Below are positions 1 to 6,502 of a stretch of DNA of 64,000 bases, in pieces. The DNA is from Candidatus Woesearchaeota archaeon. GTDB taxonomy: Archaea > Nanobdellota > Nanobdellia > Woesearchaeales > GCA-2686295. The stretch is from assembly GCA_013202845.1 (NCBI GenBank), contig JABMPT010000005.1, positions 135,308-199,307 of the forward strand. Direction: 5' to 3'. Numbering within the stretch: position 1 is the stretch's first letter; each line of letters starts with the position of its first letter. The position numbers and the translations under genes are program-made. Under the pieces are notes generated by a model. The model was not told where the DNA came from. It worked only from the letters and a program-made list of their open reading frames with translations, and did not search any database.

Positions 1-1
1 A

Positions 2-466
2 AAAGATTCTAGAATAATAAGATGTATGCCAAACATAGGTATGAATTACGGAACAGGAGTTGTTGCTTACTCTTCAAATGAAGCATGCAGGGAATATGAC
101 ATAAGAACATTTGAAGAATTGTTCCAAGGAAAGGCAACTTGTTTTAAAACAGACGAAGCAAATATGAATTTAGTTACAGCGAGTGCCAGTTTCATGGGAA
201 ACATAGGCTCAATGCTTGATACATTTACAAAATCTCTTGTTAAAGGAGGACTATCAGAATCAGAAGCCAAGCTTCTTACCAGGAGTATTCTAGAAACAAA
301 TAATTATTATATTAGTAACGGAGGAGGCAACATATATGAAAAAGTTGCTTCAAAAGGAGGCACAACTGAAGCTGCGGAAAAACATGCTATCACACAAGGA
401 TTGCACAGAATAATAGAAGAGATGGTGTTAGTTTCTATTAAAAGATGTGAAGAATTAGAAAAGTAA
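2..466 (+). CDS. proC: Pyrroline-5-carboxylate reductase, C-terminal part (5' end outside window)
   Basis: The enzyme reduces pyrroline-5-carboxylate to proline with NAD(P)H. The frame is open back to the window edge and reads RIIRCMPN just before the first ATG at 26, which matches the conserved MPN segment that follows the Rossmann domain of the family. The C-terminal dimerisation domain is recognisable from the late motif KGGTTEAAEKH, equivalent to the SPGGTT signature near the active site. About 150 residues of a roughly 265-residue protein are visible; the N-terminal nucleotide-binding half lies upstream. The gene is convergent with the proteasome ATPase gene. Family assignment is by motif recognition and is fairly secure. 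Confidence 0.85.
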   Translation, partial: KDSRIIRCMPNIGMNYGTGVVAYSSNEACREYDIRTFEELFQGKATCFKTDEANMNLVTASASFMGNIGSMLDTFTKSLVKGGLSESEAKLLTRSILETNNYYISNGGGNIYEKVASKGGTTEAAEKHAITQGLHRIIEEMVLVSIKRCEELEK

Positions 467-541
467 TACGTGCTCCCTAGTTACTTCCTTTCCTCATAGG
501 CAAAGCCTCGGCGGGTGTTCACTCGGTCATTGCACGCACTA
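464..541 (-). ncRNA. Candidate small structured RNA between convergent genes
   Basis: On the minus strand the ends can pair as TAGTGCGTGC with GCACGTATTA, a 10-bp helix that includes G-U pairs. Inside it lie a GTGAACAC-type hairpin with flanking CCG/CGG and a hairpin AGGC-TTT-GCCT. The stretch is much richer in G+C than its surroundings. A TATA-like ATTTTTAAAT at 560-569 (minus) lies about 25 nt before the predicted 5' end. It contains GAGGAAAG, as in RNase P RNA region CR-I, but there is no room for the rest of that RNA. It has no tRNA T-loop. The function is unknown and the call is inference from structure only. Confidence 0.3.
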
Positions 542-576
542 TATCATAATTCTTGCTCATTTAAAAATATTTAGAA

Positions 577-1716
577 CTATCCATACATCCTGAAGTACTC
601 TGAACCATGTTTTTCTTCTTCTTTCTTGACTTTCTTTATCGCTTTCAAGACATCTTCTTCAATAATCTTTTTTCTGTTACTTCTTATGGCAAAATATCCT
701 GATTCTGTACACACAGCTTTAATCTCTGCACCTGAGAATTCTTTCATCTTTCTGAGCATTTTATCTACATCAATCTTCCTATCCAAAGTCATGTTCTTTG
801 AGTGTATCTTGAATATTTCTTTTAATCCTTCTGCATCAGGATTTGGAACTTCTATTAATCTATCTAGTCTTCCAGGTCTTATCACTGCAGGATCCAAAAT
901 ATCTTCTCTGTTTGAACATCCTATGATTTTAACATTGTCCAGAGGTTTGAAACCGTCTATCTCTGCCAAGAACTGCATAAATGTTCTTTGAACTTCTCTT
1001 TCACCAGAAGTGCCAACATCAACCCTTTTTGAGGCCAAAGCATCTAATTCATCAATAAAAACTATTGACGGAGCCTTATGTCTTGCTAACTGAAATATCT
1101 CCTTTACTAATTTAGCCCCTTCACCTATGAATTTCTGCACTAATTCAGAACCGACTATTTCTATGAATGTGGAATGTGTTGATGAAGCTACTGCTTTTGC
1201 AAGCAAAGTTTTTCCTGTTCCCGGAGGACCATACAACAATATGCCTTTAGGTGGTTGGATTCCAACTTGTTTGAATAATTCTGGTTTCTTCAATGGCAAC
1301 TCTATTACTTCCTTTATATCCTCTATTTGTTCATGTAAACCGCCTATGTCTTTCCAAGAAACTTTTGGTTTTTCAACAATTACAAACTGTTCAACATTGA
1401 ATTTCTTTGACACATTTACTTTGTCAACAATTGTAAGGTTTTTTTGCTCTAGGAGAATAGAGTCTCCTGGTTTCAAGTTTTTAACAGAACTTGCAATCTC
1501 AACCAAGAAGCTATTCCCATTTGGCAATCTGATAACTGCTTGCTCTTCGAATACATCCATTAATTCACCAATCAAGAGAGCAGGCGTTCTGAATTTCTCC
1601 AATTCTGATCTTAATTTTGAAATAGTCTCCTTCAATACTCTGTTTTCATCTCCCAAATCATTAGAACTCGTGGTATAAGAAAACATTGCTTTCTTCAAAC
1701 TCTCTTTTGAAACCAT
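577..1716 (-). CDS. pan: Proteasome-activating nucleotidase (PAN), AAA+ ATPase
   Basis: PAN unfolds substrates and feeds them into the 20S proteasome. The order is as in the family: N-terminal coiled coil (about residues 20-45), OB domain (about 46-115), then the AAA+ core with Walker A GPPGTGKT at 163-170, Walker B ending FIDEL near 220, and the second region of homology with arginine fingers in RPGRLDR near 280-286. The C-terminus ends MYG, which fits the HbYX motif used to open the proteasome gate. At 379 residues it is slightly shorter than typical PAN (about 400-430), mostly in the N-terminal helix. It is the last gene of a minus-strand run with the M24 peptidase upstream. Confidence 0.95.
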   Translation of the reverse strand: MVSKESLKKAMFSYTTSSNDLGDENRVLKETISKLRSELEKFRTPALLIGELMDVFEEQAVIRLPNGNSFLVEIASSVKNLKPGDSILLEQKNLTIVDKVNVSKKFNVEQFVIVEKPKVSWKDIGGLHEQIEDIKEVIELPLKKPELFKQVGIQPPKGILLYGPPGTGKTLLAKAVASSTHSTFIEIVGSELVQKFIGEGAKLVKEIFQLARHKAPSIVFIDELDALASKRVDVGTSGEREVQRTFMQFLAEIDGFKPLDNVKIIGCSNREDILDPAVIRPGRLDRLIEVPNPDAEGLKEIFKIHSKNMTLDRKIDVDKMLRKMKEFSGAEIKAVCTESGYFAIRSNRKKIIEEDVLKAIKKVKKEEEKHGSEYFRMYG

Positions 1717-1740
1717 TATAAAAGAACTGTTTGCGTATTT

Positions 1741-2766
1741 TTAAACCTTTGGGATTATTATGAGTTCCTTAGGGAATTTCGTTAATAACCTATGACCTTT
1801 AGAAGTCACCAGAACATCATCTTCTATTCTTATGCCATAACTAGAATAAATTCCTGGTTCTATGGTTATGACTGTCCCTTCTTCTAGCTTTTCTTTTGAT
1901 TTAGCATTCACTGCGGGTTGCTCATGAACTTCTATTCCCAAACCATGACCCAAGTTATGAATAAAATATTTTTCATCTTTTTTTAGCTCATTCCTGACTG
2001 TTTTTTCTAGTTCTTTTATGTCAAAACCTGTTTTAATATAGCTCACTACTTTTTTCTGTATTTTTAGAAGGGTATTATAAATATCTAATTCTTCTTCTCT
2101 AGGATTTCCAAAATAGATTGTTCTTGTTATGTCAGCACAGTAACCCTTGTACTTTAAGCCCATATCTATAACTAAAAATCCTTTTTTTATTCTTTGGTTG
2201 CCAGAATAGTGAGGGGTGGATGCATTTTTTCCTGAAGCAACTATTGGTTCAAAAGAAAGTTCACAATCAAGCTTTATGGCTTCTATTTTGATAAAGTCTT
2301 TAACCTCTTTCTCTGTCTTGAAATAAAAGTTCTTGATAATCTTCTTCAGGACTTTTTCTGTAAGAGAGCATGCTTTCTTAATCTTTTCAATTTCTTCCTT
2401 TGTTTTTGTTTTTCTCAAACCCAGAATTATCTTTTCAACATCCTTTGTTTTAACAAATCTTGACAATTTTCTCTTTTGTGCAATACTTACTTTTGATTCA
2501 TTAATTCCAACTTTTTTCACTTTTTGAGATTTTAAGAATTCTTTGAGATTTTTGTAAGGATCTTTATAAACTATTTTTTTCATTGAAGATTTGATGTCAT
2601 CAAGCTTACTTATAAAAATCGTTGATTTCCTTCTGGATGGTATAAACAGAATGCTATTATCCACTTCTTGCTGTGCAAAATAGAAGAAGTTAGGATCTTT
2701 AAAGAATAATACTGCTCCATCAAGCTTATTCTTTATTAGTTCCCTCTGGAATTCTTTCAGTTTCAT
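1741..2766 (-). CDS. M24B-family metallopeptidase (Xaa-Pro dipeptidase/aminopeptidase P-like)
   Basis: This predicted cytosolic aminopeptidase trims peptides with proline at the second position, a plausible partner for the PAN/proteasome gene just downstream. An N-terminal creatinase-like domain (about 1-120) precedes the pita-bread catalytic domain. The five metal ligands are visible: D201 in VIDMG, D212 in YCADITR, H274 in HNLGHGLG, E303 in TIEPGIY and E316 in RIEDD. Length (341) is normal for archaeal PepQ-type enzymes. Dipeptidase and aminopeptidase P activities cannot be told apart from sequence alone. The gap to the downstream pan gene is 24 nt. Confidence 0.92.
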   Translation of the reverse strand: MKLKEFQRELIKNKLDGAVLFFKDPNFFYFAQQEVDNSILFIPSRRKSTIFISKLDDIKSSMKKIVYKDPYKNLKEFLKSQKVKKVGINESKVSIAQKRKLSRFVKTKDVEKIILGLRKTKTKEEIEKIKKACSLTEKVLKKIIKNFYFKTEKEVKDFIKIEAIKLDCELSFEPIVASGKNASTPHYSGNQRIKKGFLVIDMGLKYKGYCADITRTIYFGNPREEELDIYNTLLKIQKKVVSYIKTGFDIKELEKTVRNELKKDEKYFIHNLGHGLGIEVHEQPAVNAKSKEKLEEGTVITIEPGIYSSYGIRIEDDVLVTSKGHRLLTKFPKELIIIPKV

Positions 2767-2804
2767 AAGAAATCAGATTAGAACCATGTTTTTATTGTTT
2801 TTCA

Positions 2805-3455
2805 TTAATTACTATGAAAAATTGCTGTTCCTATCCTAATCATGTTGGCTCCTTCTTCAACAGCTACTTTGTAATCGTTAGTCATTCCCATACTCAAATA
2901 CTTCATCTGAATGTATGGTATCTTCTCTTTCTTCAGTTTTTGAAAGAGTAATTTCATTTTATGGAAGTATGCTCTTGTTTTTTCTGGTTCTACAAAAGGA
3001 GCCATCGCCATCAAACCCAGAACTTGTATGTTTTTTAAGCCACTCAACTCTTCCAGGAAAAACTCCAAATCCTCTTCTAATACTCCGTGTTTCTCTGCTT
3101 CTCTGGAAATATTCACTTGAATGAGCACACTCATTCTCTTGTTTTTAGAAGCGCAAACAGAATCTATCTTCTTTGCCAATTTTAACGAGTCAACACTTTG
3201 AATCATATCAAACAATTCAACCGCTTTCTTGACTTTGTTTGTTTGCAGATGACCTATCAGATGCCATTTAGCAGTTCCTTTTACCAAAGGCTTTTTTTCT
3301 TTTGCCTCCTGAACCTTGCTTTCTCCAATATCACCCACATCTAGAAACAATGCTTGATTTATTTCTCTGATTGAACAATTCTTTGTAACCACAACTAATT
3401 TTACATCTCTGCCGATTTCGCTTCTTATTCTTTTAAGGTTTTTTAGAATGCTCAT
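2805..3455 (-). CDS. YggS/PLPBP-family pyridoxal-phosphate homeostasis protein
   Basis: This is a single-domain alanine-racemase-fold TIM barrel that binds PLP and buffers cellular B6 vitamers; no enzymatic reaction is established for the family. The PLP lysine lies in the first strand motif VVVTKN. Family signatures follow: GESKVQEAKEK, WHLIGHLQTNKVK, VLIQVNISREAEKHG, LMAMAPF, SMGMTNDYKVAVEEG and the closing RIGTAIF phosphate-binding segment. At 216 residues it is complete. It lies between an M24 peptidase and a HAD hydrolase on the same strand with short gaps, so co-transcription is likely. Confidence 0.93.
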   Translation of the reverse strand: MSILKNLKRIRSEIGRDVKLVVVTKNCSIREINQALFLDVGDIGESKVQEAKEKKPLVKGTAKWHLIGHLQTNKVKKAVELFDMIQSVDSLKLAKKIDSVCASKNKRMSVLIQVNISREAEKHGVLEEDLEFFLEELSGLKNIQVLGLMAMAPFVEPEKTRAYFHKMKLLFQKLKKEKIPYIQMKYLSMGMTNDYKVAVEEGANMIRIGTAIFHSN

Positions 3456-3470
3456 TATTGTTTGTGTGTG

Positions 3471-4502
3471 CTAGTTCTTTATTAAATTATACTTTTCGTC
3501 TAAACAGTGATATTGATCCTTTATTTCAATTATGCTTTTCATAACTATATAACTGTTCTTGCTGTTTGCTATTTGATCTCTCTTTCTTTCGTGACTCCAT
3601 GTGTCAAAAGGAATCAATATTCCTTTCAAATCAGCATTTATGGCCGGTTCTATGTCTGAGCCTTTGCTATTTCCGACAACAATTATTTGGGTTTTATCTA
3701 ATCCTTTGACTAATTCTTCTGGAAATTCATCTCTCTTTTCAGGCACTATAAGTATATTATCATTAGAAAACCATTTCTTAAGTTTGTTAACTTCGATCTT
3801 TCTTCTTTGAAGTTTTAGATCACCTTTACTGTAAAGCTTTATAATATCATTATTTTCAAGCAAAAAATTAAGCACTTCAGGAACTTCCGGCATAACATCA
3901 TATTCTATATTGCAAAATTCCTTTCCCAATTTATAGAGTCTTATTCTATCTTTTTCTGTCACCTCTTTTCCTTGCTCATTAGCAAAAAATTCAAATGTTT
4001 GAATAAAAGTTGTTGGCTGTCTTTCAGTTGAATAACCATTGCCTTGTTTTGCAAATAATTTCACGTTCGCTCTGTTAGTTTTTTCAAAATGAGTTATTAT
4101 TCTTGTTTCTAACAATTCATCAGGCAACTTCTTTCCATAAAAAGAAGCCATGTGAAGACCTATTGACCTAACAGTTAATTTGTCTTCTCCAAAAAAATCT
4201 AGTCCCACCAGATCATAAAAATGCTCGGTTGTGTCAACCATTGCGTCTGTAAGTGCTTTGAAAGGTTCTTCCCAAGAAAACTGTTTTCTTCTTTCTTCAA
4301 TTTCCCGGACATATCTATCCAAAGAAAAAGCCTGCTTATCAAGTTTGGAAACAAGAAATTTTATGTATGTAGCTATTAGTGAAGTTTTTTCAAAAATTCT
4401 TTTTATCAAAAAATCCACGAAATCTGCTGCAGGTTTCTTATATCTGTAAGAATTATAAATTAAGGTATCATCCATGTCAAAAACCCAAACTCTTTCTGTC
4501 AT
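3471..4502 (-). CDS. HAD-superfamily hydrolase, unknown substrate
   Basis: The protein begins with the HAD nucleophile motif WVFDMDDTLIYN (DxDxT) within its first 15 residues. Motif II/III equivalents are SKGDLKLQRRKI (Ser, then Lys) and the acidic motif IVVGNSKGSDIEPAINA near residue 275-292. The helical insertion between motif I and II is about 200 residues, longer than in common phosphatases, so the cap is large and helical. Phosphatase activity is expected but the substrate cannot be told. A TATA box TTTATATAA at about 4523-4532 lies some 25 nt before the ATG, implying a leaderless transcript that also covers yggS and the peptidase. Confidence 0.85.
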   Translation of the reverse strand: MTERVWVFDMDDTLIYNSYRYKKPAADFVDFLIKRIFEKTSLIATYIKFLVSKLDKQAFSLDRYVREIEERRKQFSWEEPFKALTDAMVDTTEHFYDLVGLDFFGEDKLTVRSIGLHMASFYGKKLPDELLETRIITHFEKTNRANVKLFAKQGNGYSTERQPTTFIQTFEFFANEQGKEVTEKDRIRLYKLGKEFCNIEYDVMPEVPEVLNFLLENNDIIKLYSKGDLKLQRRKIEVNKLKKWFSNDNILIVPEKRDEFPEELVKGLDKTQIIVVGNSKGSDIEPAINADLKGILIPFDTWSHERKRDQIANSKNSYIVMKSIIEIKDQYHCLDEKYNLIKN

Positions 4503-4575
4503 AAACTGCTAAAAAATCTGCTAGTTATATAAATATTTAGATTGTATCTATCCCTCGATAGTGATCTTCAGAAAA

Positions 4576-4585
4576 CTTTAAATAA
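4576..4585 (+). promoter_or_regulatory. TATA box for the ASCH-fusion/tdk pair
   Basis: CTTTAAATAA is centred about 24 nt before the ATG at 4604, so the mRNA is predicted to be leaderless. The promoter is divergent from the HAD gene. Confidence 0.6.
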
Positions 4586-4603
4586 ACTCTGAAATACTCT
4601 TCT

Positions 4604-5332
4604 ATGGGGATGGTTGAATACAAGCTTTTTAAGATATGGCCTGAGCATCTTAAGGAAATGAGAATGCCTGGCAGGAAAGTAATAGATATTCGAGTTCAGG
4701 ATCCTAAAGACAAGGAAAAAGACTTCTCAAAACTAGAACCTGGAGACATCCTTTATTTCAAGGATACAAATGGTGAAGTGTTGAAAGCAGCTGTTATGAA
4801 AGACAAAAATAAAAAAGCGTATGTTCGTCATTATCGTTCTGCAGAGGAATTATTGATTCATGAAGGTGTTGAGAATGTCTGGCCTAATGTGAAGGACTTT
4901 GATGAAGCTGTAAGGAAATGCTTGCAATTCCCTGGTTACAGAGAACGTGTAAAGAAGCAAGGAATATTTGCAATTGGTTTTGAAAAACTTCAGATATATG
5001 TTGCAGGTCCATACACTGCCAAAACAAGGTTTGGATTAAGAAAGAATATTATGAGGGCTATAAAAACCGGTATTGAAATCTCAAAGCTTGGATACATTCC
5101 TTTTGTGCCACACTCGGCACTTGCTAACTGGGAGAAATTAGGATTAAGCGAGAATGAATGCATTGCTTTGGAAAACGATCAAGTAAGAAAAGCAGATGCT
5201 TTCTTTTTCATAGCGCCCTCTCCTGGCACAAATAATGAAAGGAAACTGGCGTTGGAGTTGGATTTGGATATATTCACTTCTCTTGATAGATTAAAGTTCT
5301 GGAAACCTGTAAATAGAAAGTCTGATGTGTAA
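4604..5332 (+). CDS. Fusion of an ASCH (PUA-like) domain with a nucleoside 2-deoxyribosyltransferase-like domain
   Basis: Residues about 3-128 look like an ASCH domain: GRKVIDIR matches the GxKxxExR signature, then LEPGDILYF and the closing GIFAIGFE. From residue 129 a second domain begins IYVAGPYTA and continues GYIPFVPHSALA, ADAFFFIAPSPGTNNERKLALEL, which resembles DUF4406 and nucleoside 2-deoxyribosyltransferases, where the late Glu is the nucleophile. ASCH domains bind RNA or act on modified nucleosides; deoxyribosyltransferases exchange or hydrolyse bases. Thymidine kinase follows after 2 nt, so a role in pyrimidine nucleoside salvage or clean-up of modified nucleosides is inferred. M3 is an alternative start, but the promoter spacing favours 4604. 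Confidence 0.72.
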   Translation: MGMVEYKLFKIWPEHLKEMRMPGRKVIDIRVQDPKDKEKDFSKLEPGDILYFKDTNGEVLKAAVMKDKNKKAYVRHYRSAEELLIHEGVENVWPNVKDFDEAVRKCLQFPGYRERVKKQGIFAIGFEKLQIYVAGPYTAKTRFGLRKNIMRAIKTGIEISKLGYIPFVPHSALANWEKLGLSENECIALENDQVRKADAFFFIAPSPGTNNERKLALELDLDIFTSLDRLKFWKPVNRKSDV

Positions 5333-5334
5333 AA

Positions 5335-5988
5335 ATGGACGATGGAAAACTAACCATTATTTATGGAACTATGTTTAGTGGAAAGACTGAGGAATTGCAC
5401 AGAATAAAACGCAGAGCTGAAAGTGTTGGTTTTACTACCCAGCTTTTCAAACCAAAAATAGATAGAAGGTTTAGTGAAACAGATAGTGTGAGTCACAGTA
5501 AAAGTTTTGTAGAGGCAATTCCTATCGGTTCATTAGATGAACTAGAGAAACGTCTTGACAGAAAAGCATATTTATACCTATTTGATGAATGGCAATTTTT
5601 TACTGCAGAATTCAATGAGTTCATAATTTCTCTCGTTTTTGAAGAACAAAAAAACGTGGCTGTTGCTGGATTAAATGTTGATTACAGAGGAGAACTTTTT
5701 CTTATGAAAAACCTAGAAGGAAAAATCACTACTAAATCGATTTATGATCTTGAGAATATTGCTCATGAACCAATACACATTCATGCACTCTGCACCTATC
5801 CTGTAACTCTCGCACAACGATGTGGTAAACAAGCTGATTACTGCCAGAGATTTCTTGATGAAGAAAAAACAAAAATAGCTCCTTTTGATGCCGAAACAGT
5901 TGAATTGGGCGCAAAAGAAAAATATGAGCCCAGATGCCCTGAACATTTTGTTTACTATGAAGAAAGTAGATTGTGGTTACATAAATAA
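5335..5988 (+). CDS. tdk: Thymidine kinase, type II
   Basis: The enzyme phosphorylates thymidine to dTMP with ATP. The P-loop is GTMFSGKT (11-18), the catalytic acid is in DEWQFF (84-89; usually DEAQFF), and GLNVDYRGE (112-120) matches the lasso-entry motif GLDxDFRGE. The usual zinc site of two CxxC pairs is degenerate: the first reads CTYP (C153 only) with C163 and C170 nearby, and the last is CPEH (C201, H204). Length 217 is close to the family norm of about 190-220. It is translated with the upstream ASCH fusion (2-nt gap). The end is followed by a promoter for the PadR gene. Confidence 0.88.
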   Translation: MDDGKLTIIYGTMFSGKTEELHRIKRRAESVGFTTQLFKPKIDRRFSETDSVSHSKSFVEAIPIGSLDELEKRLDRKAYLYLFDEWQFFTAEFNEFIISLVFEEQKNVAVAGLNVDYRGELFLMKNLEGKITTKSIYDLENIAHEPIHIHALCTYPVTLAQRCGKQADYCQRFLDEEKTKIAPFDAETVELGAKEKYEPRCPEHFVYYEESRLWLHK

Positions 5989-6040
5989 AAACTCAGCAGA
6001 CACCCTCTTTAAAAAGTTTTCTAAAACCACCAGTTAGGTT

Positions 6041-6048
6041 TTTAAATA
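6041..6048 (+). promoter_or_regulatory. TATA box for the PadR-TRASH regulator
   Basis: TTTAAATA is centred about 26 nt before the ATG at 6071, as for a leaderless transcript. Confidence 0.55.
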
Positions 6049-6070
6049 CAACTACTATTCTTGCTATGGG

Positions 6071-6502
6071 ATGCAAAAATTGAAGATTAACAGCATTGTA
6101 AAATTGCATACTTTATGCCTTCTTAGTAAAGGTCCAAAGCACGGATATGAAATAATTAAGGAGTTAGAAAACACTATGGACCAGAGTATTAGTGCAAGCC
6201 ATGTCTATCCTTTTCTTAAATCATTGGAGAAGAACAAATTCATTGCTTGCAAGATTGTTGAAGAAAGAGATAAAAAGAGATATGACTTGACAAAGAACGG
6301 TCAACAATTTGTAAATCTTGTTCTTGAAAATCTTGGAAGTATTATTGAATCAGTTATCGAAAAAAGACTTTCTACATGCACCCACTGCAGATGCAAGGTT
6401 TACAACAGCGGTCATAAAGAAACCATCAAAAATCACAAACGAATATTCTGTTGTGAGCATTGTGCAGACGCATTCAAAGAAAAGATGCTACTTAATGTTT
6501 AG
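6071..6502 (+). CDS. PadR-family winged-helix regulator with C-terminal TRASH-like metal-binding domain
   Basis: Residues 1-85 are a PadR winged helix: GPKHGYEIIKEL, the recognition region SASHVYPFLKSLEKN, and the wing DKKRYDLTKNGQQF. After a dimerisation helix, residues about 100-140 carry C103, C106, C108 and FCCEHCADAF (C127, C128, C131), which resembles the TRASH domain of archaeal metal sensors and metallochaperones. This suggests a repressor whose DNA binding is switched by a transition metal (copper, zinc or similar). No metal transporter is adjacent, so the target is elsewhere or is its own gene. The 3' end overlaps alaS (convergent) by 15 nt. Confidence 0.8.
   Translation: MQKLKINSIVKLHTLCLLSKGPKHGYEIIKELENTMDQSISASHVYPFLKSLEKNKFIACKIVEERDKKRYDLTKNGQQFVNLVLENLGSIIESVIEKRLSTCTHCRCKVYNSGHKETIKNHKRIFCCEHCADAFKEKMLLNV

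Noticed and set aside
464-541. tRNA or RNase P RNA
   Set aside because: The length suits a tRNA but there is no T-loop or anticodon stem, and GAGGAAAG has no partner CR-V or space for the rest of RNase P RNA.
626-1678. Plus-strand frames opposite pan
   Set aside because: The PAN reading has all AAA+ motifs; the opposite frames are shadows.
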